Source of the DNA: Cacconaster sp045617505
GTDB lineage: Bacteria > Bacteroidota > Bacteroidia > Bacteroidales > UBA932
Length of the DNA stretch: 64,000 bases
Direction: 5' to 3'
NCBI GenBank assembly: GCA_045617505.1
Contig: JAZLIS010000094.1
Location: 3,198-67,197, forward strand
Positions within the stretch are counted from its first letter, which is position 1, and every line of letters starts with the position of its first letter. A program made the translations under genes and the position numbers. The notes beneath the pieces are model-generated. The model saw only the letters and a program-made list of their open reading frames with translations. It searched no databases and was not told the origin of the DNA. This document shows, piece by piece, positions 51,901 through 58,383 of the stretch.

Positions 51901-53801
51901 ACATTCTTACTGCCGGCGCACAAATCTCGCGTCTGCGTTTGACTGATGTCAATGTCGAAAAATCATCCACCTTGCTTGCAAGCCTTGTCCAGAGTGAAGC
52001 GAAGGGTATAGATAGTGACGGTATCAATATCGGCGAGACGAACAAGTGCAGCAGCCTTACAGGTTCCTGGACGCTTGTTGACCTCGTTGAAGATGAAGTC
52101 CTGGCCTCATATCAGGCATATTTCCCGAACCTTACTATACTGAACGCGCAGTTCACGATGATTGTATTCAGCGATGACGTAACCGATTCGGCGAACATAT
52201 CCAATCCTGACAATGAATCAGGGTATCTGTACGAACGTGACTATGCGCCAAGCGGACATTTGCTGAGAATCTTCAACGCGCGGCACGCTGTTCTCGGTAA
52301 GTATCAGGGAGTGGTAGATGGCGTTGGAAAGATGCTTGTCCGTCAACTCAATGATGGTGACAGAACTCTGTATGCCGGAGGGCAGGATGCAGCGAACCTG
52401 AAAGGTGATCGCGATGCGTCCCGGGCAGATGAGGGCGATGCTTATATGTTTGAGCCTCACTATTGGTACAAAGGAGTCAACGACTACATTCACGCAAAGA
52501 AGTACCAGCTTTTCTCATCCCTTGACTATGAGCCGCAGGATGCAGGCGCTTCTTCCGAGAAGGTAATGCTTTCTTCACTGACATCATTCGTCAACGCTGC
52601 TCTGCAGGTTGGAAGAATCAATCAGGGCGAGAATGTGGAAGGAGCCATAATTACGGTAAACTCCAACACTGTGTATAAGATAAATGTCGCAGGGTTGAAG
52701 ATGATACGTTGGCCTGGCGTGAGCGGCGCTACCTATGCCGCAGCATTTGCCGATTCCAACCTCAATATGATGAATGCTGTGTCGTTGAATTCGCAGATTG
52801 AGTTTGTGAATGGAGACTATCTGTTCGCAGCAGTACCGGATGGTGCAGAATGGCTGTATTTCACGGCTCCAACCGCCATTGATACCAATCAGTTCCCGGC
52901 ATATTGCGTAAAGTGCTATTCCGATAATGTCTCCGCTATTGAACCGGATTGGGTTGAGCACGAGGAATGTCTCTGCGGAATCTATGAAGCGAACATCCTT
53001 GACGGCCTTGTGCGCTCCATAAGCAATGTTGCTCCAACAAAGAACGTTGCTCTGGGTACAATACTCTTGCAGGCATCGAATCGTGGCGTTGGATTTCAGT
53101 GCGTTGACTATGAGATGAGCAAGGATGTTGCCAACCTCTTCTATGCAAGATATGGAACGAGGGACAGCCAGAAGCAGTGCGGATATGGTTCAAATACCAA
53201 CGGCGTCACTACGGGAGCAACCAACTTCCTGGGGATGGCTGACACAATCAATCCGAGCAATTCTGCTACTCTTGGTTACTACTACGATGGCGCGACTTTG
53301 AAAAGCATTGCGGCAGTCAACGTAATGGGCTACGAGAATTGGCAAGGAGACCTCTCGGAGGTTATGAGCAACATCGGTATGGGCAATGGTGCCTCCGTAA
53401 CTGACAGCCTTGGCCAGCTTCGACCTACACAGCAGCTTGTGATGCAGATCAAGATGCCAGACGGCAATACCCGTGAAGTCAAGACCTGCTCCGGCAATAC
53501 TAATGGTGTTGCAATCGTGAGAGTCCGCAACGGAAGATATATGGATGTGCTGCCTGTCTATGCGACAGGAGGCTCAACATCCACCTATTATGCGGATAAC
53601 TACTATTGGCAGACCGGAAATAACCGTGTGGTGCTTCGGTCGGGTAGCAACGCGTACGCGTATGGCGGCGTGTCGTTTGCGAATGCGAATGACGATTCGT
53701 CGAATGCGCTCACGAGCTATGGGTCTCGTCTTGCCTTCAGAGGAAAAATCGTCTTTGCAGAGAGTGTGGCTGAATACAAGGCCGCTGCAATGCGAGCGTA
53801 A
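45912..53801 (+). CDS. 2629-residue tail adhesin, DGR target
   Basis: A single 7.9-kb frame. Residues 1-160 repeat a short 'lgtfasvdaLwaahPegG.eGDya' type module twice, typical of virion attachment. A helical part (about 160-330) suits trimer formation. About 563-573 is a Gly-rich hinge, then Ig-like beta domains (about 575-900) and a LamG-like region (about 900-1120). A region with RNQGTTSAKRPIKN (about 1201) and YDADSLLGKDNDGG (about 1620) is weakly CotH-like. Leucine-rich-type repeats lie at about 1890-2015. The C-terminal 190 residues (YMDVLPVYATGG ... NRVVLRS) form the C-type-lectin-like domain that carries the DGR variable region at 2571-2608, 21 residues from the end. It probably forms the receptor-binding fibre. 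Confidence 0.85.
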   Translation: MIDINNLGTFASVDALWAAHPEGGHEGDYATVDGVKYQWNKYDRIWENASTTTQSTARQTQTFGGDVVINNNLTVGNRLKVNGLIQAKGIKQPNRGLFLTITELRAAYPSPEIGDWATVGNTVPAEVWVCQTPGIWTDTGQTGGIDAMDFSEIDALQTAVSLLESALDTLMEGDVSSAIDNFNEVIDFLSGVEDDESLVSLLTNLENKDTQLTNAIAAVNTILADGFRLRGLANTATNPGTPSGRVAYIVTSAGSYSNFLVSANTPATVADNEIALLMWAGGTYWTKVTLDIAKKSVINAVIDELDDTISALQTSIGTTIQALASRVTALENPKSIYNPTIEAPLTQGYYSLYDQDNANSSALNVAKSNNKAVLGLIISFMSEAGKWKTYQYVGSDVENTNWFNTENWKDFGAQEPGSENYIIIESVVGAPSGGSFYTLETAIQALITFQNNSGISYAKKGLIIGYVVAENQMETKQFQGEISDFNEPSLWKDFGGGGSQVETSDRPVADGEDAFSTGGAYELIPTGIEEIESERTDSSLKIHLINAAGDEIGDPVTIPTGTGGGGGGSGAKIVSVNFEHSPFYAAAGGSFLLKAAIRSVVTQGSDTTSETIESITITDRDTNQVLYSNRAVNQPSSDDSEDYSFQFDLSSFFLEAGSRRLRLTATDTAGDTGSRTITVVAVDVTVQTPDSLNANYVLTTDASKSISLYKFPNNQSDQGIRATVKILISGVWKTLGTAVVHDTYTHNITVNPNNVAGAALTHGSYLLKIQGEDVASGTLGNIIYSSLMVVNPQSNVPVVAIRYNDQNDGEVKLYETVKIDVAVYNNSSAPVSVTLKRNSAVVSSFEANKSRTYSINQQIADVASDGTATLVYIASAGNNAQSGAITLLVQGSAIDAALTSGAAYNFDFATRSNQEASHAIESGDFSIVLNGVNWSSNGFANYLGQTALRVAENVTGVLNHAPFANSAIENTGMAIQFAFATNHIADDSAKLLECYDPNNGAGFYITGKKIAIFCKNGVDNLVERSYPNGEIVTVGIVVEPGDIFIGRNGTRYSMMKLFINGEEAGCLGYVPGGSNLYQARNITFNGQQGDFYLYWIIGWNNYVEWQQAFYNYLVKVKNTPVMVAEYDFENVFPGSTINGPSASELLAKGMPYLVEAPYNGSDVKALDNTTSTSQKNYITLYYYDPEKPWRSFVATDVQRRNQGTTSAKRPIKNARYYLAKSKGSGKNTTVTPLYPDYDNEDALLTYQLFALNKVRVGDNTIPVDIITVKVDYSDSSNANDCGACNMMNATYRMLGANYLTPAQRFFNGHWDSGDVHLTGLQLNHSTANHPIAMYRSETGTLSDLVFYAKGNWKEDKGEQLALGFNDTPGYNLGCKNYGDFVEFFGLEDETLIQVKTRFLSNNTVKDTSKLYLLSLYCGSSYIFMRYDASDGWYESTGSMRQVNGQWVVTGDVLNPVEGFELITYQGFDWFQGVDSVETMMEMKADKSSWVQKLVDGGDISADTFPAWTYYFECMVDNDQLAIDYALGKKVPYNLYRFLRFCDSCDYSKVTGWKTIWQQNLYKYANPYALFAYNAFTDYLAAVDQQAKNMQPMWFLDDGGTVNNGVYNDEKYLRMYPNKIYDADSLLGKDNDGGATVDAEVDPNKPSDQSTGYANPYAGWGSVLWNNIYRQQSVYIDAAGNEISMRTVVAAMRMGQITVDDLTLRPFSPEGAKHFFVDSILKRWQKTVSSFDGEKKFISFTETADALYYYALHGLRLTAIPDFIDKRFKFRDGFYQTGLFFDGVVSARVNAAAGTKITIKAAKTGYFGIGNDASGNLSESCYLEAGEEYEFTNFSHQEGALLYIYQCNRMSELDLSEISISSASFDALELIEKLKIGSTTHQNLTIGGYAPLTSLPLGEMPFLQELDIRNTLVSSVNASGCPRLTKVYAEGSQLSAFTAAETSPIDTLHLPATVSELVFVNLPNLTYPGGLTMAGKSNITALRIEGCPNIKKDELLADILTAGAQISRLRLTDVNVEKSSTLLASLVQSEAKGIDSDGINIGETNKCSSLTGSWTLVDLVEDEVLASYQAYFPNLTILNAQFTMIVFSDDVTDSANISNPDNESGYLYERDYAPSGHLLRIFNARHAVLGKYQGVVDGVGKMLVRQLNDGDRTLYAGGQDAANLKGDRDASRADEGDAYMFEPHYWYKGVNDYIHAKKYQLFSSLDYEPQDAGASSEKVMLSSLTSFVNAALQVGRINQGENVEGAIITVNSNTVYKINVAGLKMIRWPGVSGATYAAAFADSNLNMMNAVSLNSQIEFVNGDYLFAAVPDGAEWLYFTAPTAIDTNQFPAYCVKCYSDNVSAIEPDWVEHEECLCGIYEANILDGLVRSISNVAPTKNVALGTILLQASNRGVGFQCVDYEMSKDVANLFYARYGTRDSQKQCGYGSNTNGVTTGATNFLGMADTINPSNSATLGYYYDGATLKSIAAVNVMGYENWQGDLSEVMSNIGMGNGASVTDSLGQLRPTQQLVMQIKMPDGNTREVKTCSGNTNGVAIVRVRNGRYMDVLPVYATGGSTSTYYADNYYWQTGNNRVVLRSGSNAYAYGGVSFANANDDSSNALTSYGSRLAFRGKIVFAESVAEYKAAAMRA
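53624..53734 (+). repeat. DGR variable region (VR)
   Basis: 111 bp at the 3' end of the adhesin gene aligned without gaps to the template repeat at 53908-54018. They differ at 10 positions, and at every one the template has A. Nine codons change: Ser to Gly, Asn to Ser (twice), Asn to Tyr (three times), Tyr to Phe, Asn to Asp and Asn to Leu. The shared 3' end GGGTCTCGTCTTGC is the expected initiation-of-mutagenic-homing segment. Confidence 0.95.
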
Positions 53802-53828
53802 TCCAAAGAAGATGTATGTATAGGAATG

Positions 53829-53860
53829 GGGGCGCAAGGGCCTGCTGGCCCGAAGCGCCC
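53829..53860 (+). terminator. Strong hairpin between VR and TR
   Basis: Outer arms GGGCGC (53830-53835) and GCGCCC (53855-53860), inner arms GGGCC and GGCCC, tetraloop TGCT. It may terminate the adhesin transcript. Alternatively it is the DGR hairpin/cruciform that some systems need downstream of the variable region, although it lies about 95 bp away rather than a few bases. There is no long T-run. Confidence 0.6.
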
Positions 53861-53907
53861 GTAATCCCAAAAAGTTCTTTGAACAAATGGTGGATTCCCC
53901 TCAGCTC

Positions 53908-54018
53908 CCGTGTGGTGCTTCGGTCGAGTAACAACGCGAACGCGAATGGCGGCGTGTCGTATGCGAATGCGAATAACGATTCGTCGAATGCGAACACGAA
54001 CAATGGGTCTCGTCTTGC
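53908..54018 (+). repeat. DGR template repeat (TR)
   Basis: 111 bp with 26 adenines, mostly in AAC/AAT codons, aligned to VR. In the VR reading phase it would encode an Asn-rich version (S-N-N-A-N-A-N-G-G). It is followed after about 250 bp by the reverse transcriptase. A 74-codon ORF (53816-54040) runs through it but is explained by the template itself. Confidence 0.95.
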
Positions 54019-54040
54019 AAACAATAAGAAAGAAAAGTAA

Positions 54041-54271
54041 TAGATAAAAAGTGTTTACGCTTTCGGGGCTATAAATTAGCCTCAAATATATGTGCCTACT
54101 ACACCGAGGACGTGTCCTCAACGCAGTGCACAAGGGGATGAGCCACAGTAAAAGCGCAGAAATGCGGAAAACTGAAAAATAAACCACGAGGTAGAGTTTG
54201 GTAGGGACCTGCAAAGGTCAGCCGAAGAAGTCGGGCCTCAAAAATTGAAGGCGTTATAGTTATTTGAAATA
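54041..54271 (+). ncRNA. Structured spacer between TR and RT (probable DGR RNA)
   Basis: The 231-bp gap holds no gene but several short hairpins: GGGGCTA/TAGCCTC (near 54075-54095), GAGGA-CGTG-TCCTC (near 54107), GACCT-GCAA-AGGTC (near 54211) and CCGA/TCGG. In studied DGRs the RNA between TR and RT is needed for cDNA priming by the RT. That role here is inferred from position and foldability. Confidence 0.55.
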
Positions 54272-55705
54272 ATGAAAAGAATTGGGAAAGCCCAAGGCTT
54301 GATAGACGAAATTACGTCTAATGCAAATCTGGAACTTGCCATTGATACCGTGCTGCGCACACGTCAGAGGAAGGGTAGCCGGTACGGTCGCTTGATACTC
54401 CGTCACCGTGAAGAGGTCAAGGAGCGACTCAGGAATGAAATACGTTCCGGTGAGTTCTTTGCGAATACGACCTATCGGGAATATGAAGTGAAGGACAGCG
54501 GAAAGATGAGGCGTATTCAGTGCGTCAACACTTACAAGCGTATCGGGTGCAGCGCCGTGATGGGTGTTGTGGAAGAGTATGTCCGCAGAAGGTATATCCG
54601 CACAACTTGTTCCAGCATTAAGAACAGGGGAATGCACGATTTGCTGAACTACATTCGGAAAGACATAGCCCTTTTCGGTGAGGAAATGCAGTACGCTTAC
54701 AAGTACGATATCCGGAAGTTCTATGAAAGCATCAATCAGGATTTTATGATGTATGCTTTGCGGAGAATGTTTAAGGACAAGATTCTGCTGACTATCCTGG
54801 AGCGCTTCGTGAGAATGATGCCGAACGGATTGAGTATAGGCTTGAGAAGTTCTCAGGCATTCGGGAATATGCTTCTGTCAATGTTCCTTGACCACTACCT
54901 GAAGGACCAATGTGGTATAAAGCACTTCTACCGTTACTGCGATGACGGGGACCACCACGACAAGAGCAAGAAGGAGTTGTGGCGGCAACGTGAATTGGTC
55001 CATCAGAGGATTGAGAGCATCGGCCTGGCGATCAAGCCCAATGAAAGGATATTCCCAATCACCGAGGGACTTGACTTTCTCGGTTATGTCATTTATCCGA
55101 ATCACACGATGCTTCGCAAACGGATAAAGCAAAATGCCGCAAGGCACCTTCACAAGGTAAAGAGCCGCCGGAGAAGGGTACAATTGTTAGGCTCTTTATA
55201 CGGATACTGCAAACACGGCAACTGCCGCAATTTATTCAAGACATTATCAGGAATGAGTATGGATGAATATAAAAGACTGAAAGACCTGCATATCAAGCCG
55301 AAATATGTTGACGGCAAAAAGCGGTTTGACTGTTCGGAACTGAACCTGTGCGACCTCGTAGGCGAAGAGTTCTTGATTCTCGACTTCGAGACGGACATTG
55401 TCACATCTCCGCAGAGGAAGGACTATGAACGTGCCGTTGAGAGAGCCACAGAAAGACTCCAGACTTACCGCAGCCGGGGGCAGGAACCGCCTTGCAGCTT
55501 CATCTATCCGGAAGATATTCCTATGCCGAAGGGGAAGCATCTGATGCATATCAAGAGGCTTTCCAACGATAAGGAGTTCAAGGTATATACGGGAGACAGG
55601 GAAAATTACAGCATCCTGGAACAGTTGCGCGAGATTGGGTTTCCCGTTCTTGCAAGTGTGGAAGCTATCAAGTGCAAAGGCTTCACCCGTTATCGGTTAT
55701 GTTAA
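54272..55705 (+). CDS. DGR reverse transcriptase with C-terminal extension
   Basis: A 477-residue protein. RT motifs: YKYDIRKFYESINQ (first catalytic Asp), the DGR-type motif IGLRSSQAFGNM (G-x-x-x-S-Q in place of the usual Q-G-x-x-x-S-P), and catalytic YCDD at residues 222-225. LDFLGYVIYP and a basic thumb helix (KQNAARHLHKVKSRRRRVQL) follow. DGR RTs usually end near 330-380; here about 130 further residues follow (FLILDFETDIVTSPQRKDYE ... RLSNDKEFKVYTGDREN). No separate avd-like gene is seen nearby. It copies TR RNA with errors at adenines and drives VR diversification. Confidence 0.92.
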   Translation: MKRIGKAQGLIDEITSNANLELAIDTVLRTRQRKGSRYGRLILRHREEVKERLRNEIRSGEFFANTTYREYEVKDSGKMRRIQCVNTYKRIGCSAVMGVVEEYVRRRYIRTTCSSIKNRGMHDLLNYIRKDIALFGEEMQYAYKYDIRKFYESINQDFMMYALRRMFKDKILLTILERFVRMMPNGLSIGLRSSQAFGNMLLSMFLDHYLKDQCGIKHFYRYCDDGDHHDKSKKELWRQRELVHQRIESIGLAIKPNERIFPITEGLDFLGYVIYPNHTMLRKRIKQNAARHLHKVKSRRRRVQLLGSLYGYCKHGNCRNLFKTLSGMSMDEYKRLKDLHIKPKYVDGKKRFDCSELNLCDLVGEEFLILDFETDIVTSPQRKDYERAVERATERLQTYRSRGQEPPCSFIYPEDIPMPKGKHLMHIKRLSNDKEFKVYTGDRENYSILEQLREIGFPVLASVEAIKCKGFTRYRLC

Positions 55706-55723
55706 TCATAAAACATTACAGAT

Positions 55724-56212
55724 ATGTACAGCAGAGTTGAAGGCGCAGAACGGTATTATATCCGTTGCATAAATCCCAGACGCAACAAATGGGCAATCAG
55801 TTGGGATTTCCAACCGGCGGAAAGCGGTGGGGAAAACTTGTCCTATGAGGAATCCGTATTCGACCATCGTCCAAGCATTGATGAGATACGGGAAACAATT
55901 TTCGCATATTACAATGACCAGACGGACAATAAGATCAGAGACGGTTTCGTGTTCAAAGGCTCTTCGGTATGTCTGTCTATGGAAAATCAGTTCAACTACA
56001 AGGCCGCATATGACCTTGCAGTGCAGACGCACGGCGCAAGTCTCCCGGTGCGATTCAAGTTCGGGCCGGATTCGGAACCGGATTATCACGATTTTACGAC
56101 CGTTGAGGAATTGTCCGAATTCTATACGTCAGCGATATTGTTCATACAAAACACGTTGGCTGAAGGCTGGGCAAAGAAGGATTCCGTTGACTTTAATCAG
56201 TACGCCCTATGA
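55724..56212 (+). CDS. Hypothetical protein downstream of DGR
   Basis: A 162-residue acidic alpha/beta protein (MYSRVEGAERYYIRCINPRR; VFKGSSVCLSMENQFNYKAA; YDFTTVEELSEFYTSA-like C-terminus). Its composition does not fit the basic four-helix Avd protein. The FEGSSVxLSxENQxNYKA-type centre recalls phage tail-fibre-associated small proteins, so an adhesin chaperone is possible. It overlaps the holin gene by 4 nt. Confidence 0.5.
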   Translation: MYSRVEGAERYYIRCINPRRNKWAISWDFQPAESGGENLSYEESVFDHRPSIDEIRETIFAYYNDQTDNKIRDGFVFKGSSVCLSMENQFNYKAAYDLAVQTHGASLPVRFKFGPDSEPDYHDFTTVEELSEFYTSAILFIQNTLAEGWAKKDSVDFNQYAL

Positions 56213-56697
56213 AAACTATCGCAGCAATTTTGAATCATCCTTTGATGGTTCTTATGTCAAGTATATTTGGAGCAACGGCTATGTTCTATCTTCGTGAGAC
56301 TGCGGTGCAGTCATTGCTTTGGTTTGTGCCTTGTCTGGCAGTTATAATCGCTGACCTGTCAGCAGGTATCAAGGCCGCTAAATATCGCGGTGAGACAGTC
56401 CGCGTGAGCAGCGCGACAAGACGCACGGTAAACAAGTGCGTCTGCTACGCCTCGTGGATAGTGTGCTGCGTTGCTCTCAACGAGCGTTACGGGACATCCC
56501 TGTGCGCAATGTTCGGAATGGGTCTCGTATTCCTCATAGAGGGTGTTTCCTTCTTCTCAAACCTTCTGGAGCCTCACGGCCTCAAAGTGTCAATCAAGGG
56601 TATTCTGAAAGTCGCAGGGGACAAGCACAACCTCAACGGTCTGGAGAATGTCATCGAGAAGAGCGATGATGCCAAAGGAAAGGAGGAATCGAAATGA
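56209..56697 (+). CDS. Phage holin
   Basis: A 162-residue protein with about four membrane segments: LMVLMSSIFGATAMFYL, LLWFVPCLAVIIADLSAGI, CVCYASWIVCCVAL and AMFGMGLVFLIEGVSFF. A charged cytoplasmic tail follows (about 125-162). Size, topology and the directly following amidase and spanin genes (4-nt overlaps) identify it as the holin that permeabilises the inner membrane at lysis. Confidence 0.75.
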   Translation: MKTIAAILNHPLMVLMSSIFGATAMFYLRETAVQSLLWFVPCLAVIIADLSAGIKAAKYRGETVRVSSATRRTVNKCVCYASWIVCCVALNERYGTSLCAMFGMGLVFLIEGVSFFSNLLEPHGLKVSIKGILKVAGDKHNLNGLENVIEKSDDAKGKEESK

Positions 56698-57299
56698 GAC
56701 GCTTTACACTCATCATTGACAACGGACACGGGAGGAACACCCCCGGAAAGAAAAGTCCTGATGCCATATTGCAGGAATGGGCCTGGAACCGGGATTGCGC
56801 CGCAAAGATTGTTGAGACCCTTAAATACCTCGGTTACGATGTGGTCCTTCTGGTACCAGAGGACAAGGACATCTCACTGCAGGAGCGCTGTGACAGAATA
56901 AACACTATCTGTCTTGAACGTGGCAAGTCCAACTGCATATTGATTTCTGTTCACGCTAACGCAGCCGGAATGGGGGATTGGATGAATGCGACAGGCTGGT
57001 CCGTCTGGACTTCTCCGGGGCAGACTCAGGCTGATGTCATTGCCACTATGATGTATGAAAGGGCCGTGCAGACGTGGGGTGCGAACCGTTGCCGCAAGGA
57101 AATGATAGACGGTGATCCGGATTATGAAAAGAGATTCTTCATCCTGATTCATACGCTCTGCCCGGCAGTGCTTGTCGAGAATTTCTTCTACGACAACAAG
57201 AAAGATTACACCTATCTCTGCTCACCGGCGAGTATCTATGAATGCGCTGATGTGATGTGTAAAGGAGTCATTGATTATATCAAATCTATTGAGAAATGA
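56694..57299 (+). CDS. N-acetylmuramoyl-L-alanine amidase (endolysin)
   Basis: A 201-residue Amidase_3-type enzyme. Zinc ligands: His in LIIDNGHGRNTPGKK (about residue 12), Glu in LQEWAWNRD, and His in ILISVHANAAG; the catalytic Glu lies in PAVLVENFFYDN. No signal peptide, so release depends on the holin. It cleaves the amide between MurNAc and the stem peptide. Overlaps both neighbours by 4 nt. Confidence 0.88.
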   Translation: MRRFTLIIDNGHGRNTPGKKSPDAILQEWAWNRDCAAKIVETLKYLGYDVVLLVPEDKDISLQERCDRINTICLERGKSNCILISVHANAAGMGDWMNATGWSVWTSPGQTQADVIATMMYERAVQTWGANRCRKEMIDGDPDYEKRFFILIHTLCPAVLVENFFYDNKKDYTYLCSPASIYECADVMCKGVIDYIKSIEK

Positions 57300-57865
57300 A
57301 AAGACTTTTACCCCTCATATATCTCTCTCTGATGCTTATGGCGGCTGCAAGTTGCGGCTGCTATAAGCATCTTCCTCCTGTCCAGACTAATGTCAGGGAT
57401 TCTCTTGTGCTGAATATCAAGGACTCAACAGTAATCCATATTGATACGGTCACGGTTGAAATCCCGAAGGAGAGCAGCACGGCAATACTGCCGCAGGAAC
57501 AGTCCTCGCATCTGGAGACAAGCGTTGCCGAGAGTGACGCTTTTGTCGATAGTACAGGGCTGCTACATCATTCAATCAACAACAAGGCCGGAGCGAGCGT
57601 CAAGGCGGAAGTCCCCGTCACCGAGCATTTCCATTCGGAGGGAGCATTTGAACATCATCTGGAGCACGAGACTGTAACGGTCACCGTTGAGGTGGAGAAG
57701 AAACTGACGAAGTGGCAGCAGTTCAAGATGAATGTCGGAGGCTGGGCCTGCGGTATTATTTTCCTCGCTATATTGCTTCTGAGCATATACGCGGCGTGTA
57801 GAATATGGCCGGGATCCAGGCTGGCATCGTGGATGAAGTTTTTGCTGAGGTTTGTTAACAGATAA
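57296..57865 (+). CDS. Unimolecular spanin (u-spanin)
   Basis: A 189-residue protein with a lipoprotein signal (LPLIYLSLMLMAAASC, Cys20 lipidated). It has a beta-rich periplasmic middle (VIHIDTVTVEIPKESSTAIL; HHLEHETVTVTVEVEKKLTK) and a C-terminal membrane helix (GIIFLAILLLSIYAACRIW, about 153-171). Outer-membrane lipid anchor plus inner-membrane helix on one chain is the definition of a u-spanin, which fuses the membranes as the last lysis step. It follows holin and amidase in one operon. Confidence 0.8.
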   Translation: MKRLLPLIYLSLMLMAAASCGCYKHLPPVQTNVRDSLVLNIKDSTVIHIDTVTVEIPKESSTAILPQEQSSHLETSVAESDAFVDSTGLLHHSINNKAGASVKAEVPVTEHFHSEGAFEHHLEHETVTVTVEVEKKLTKWQQFKMNVGGWACGIIFLAILLLSIYAACRIWPGSRLASWMKFLLRFVNR

Positions 57866-57889
57866 AAAGGCGCAAGATTGTCCCGGTAA

Positions 57890-57897
57890 TATCTTTG
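57890..57897 (+). promoter_or_regulatory. Possible -7 element TATCTTTG
   Basis: TATCTTTG fits TAnnTTTG in the 37-bp gap before the paralog gene array. It lies only 5 nt before the ATG at 57903, which would give an almost leaderless message, and no clear -33 box is seen. Tentative. Confidence 0.25.
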
Positions 57898-57902
57898 TGA
57901 CT

Positions 57903-58382
57903 ATGATAGACGTTTCATTCACAATCAATAAAGCCAATGTATATTCCGAAGTGGCAAAGACAACAAGCTACTCCGGTATCAAAGGGGCGCTTGCTGCATC
58001 GTATGAGGAAGTGTTTACTACCGATGAGGACCGGCAGATGCTGGAACGCTTCTGGAACGAGGCTTCAAATGCCGTTACCGAATTGTTCAAGCCTTTCCTT
58101 GTAAGCGTCACGTCCAGCCCGGAAAGTCACGGCATAGAGCTGGAACGCGATTATCAGGTCAGTCTGCAGTTGTCTGCATCGTATGACACCTCACTGACTG
58201 CAAGCATTCAGAGTTCCCTCTTCTCTTTCTTCACCGACTATATTGTTGCCAAATGGTACAAGTTCATCAACAAGGAGGAAGCCGGAAGTTTTTGGGACGA
58301 AGCGGAATCAATGCTTCTTGATGTCAAGAGCAAGATTTATTTCAAGAAGAAACCTACGAGGGTAGCACCTACAGCGAATTGA
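57903..58382 (+). CDS. Virion-type paralog A
   Basis: 159 residues from ATG at 57903 (MIDVSFTINKANVYSEVAKT); the longer frame begins with TTG inside the spanin gene end and was trimmed. The C-terminal half FFTDYIVAKWYKFINKEEAG followed by SFWDEAESMLLDVKSK matches the other three members of the array (W-(Y/F/L)-x-(I/F)-(T/N)-(D/N)-(K/P) then a helix and a KxxPTRV-like end). Function unknown; a tail or neck structural role is inferred from location. Confidence 0.6.
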   Translation: MIDVSFTINKANVYSEVAKTTSYSGIKGALAASYEEVFTTDEDRQMLERFWNEASNAVTELFKPFLVSVTSSPESHGIELERDYQVSLQLSASYDTSLTASIQSSLFSFFTDYIVAKWYKFINKEEAGSFWDEAESMLLDVKSKIYFKKKPTRVAPTAN

Positions 58383-58383
58383 T

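Noticed and set aside
53816..54040. 74-codon ORF running through the DGR template repeat
   Set aside because: Its content is the template itself plus a hairpin; the Asn-rich product arises from the TR being in a frame like VR. No independent coding evidence.
55724..56212. Avd accessory protein of the DGR
   Set aside because: The product is acidic and alpha/beta rather than a basic four-helix bundle.
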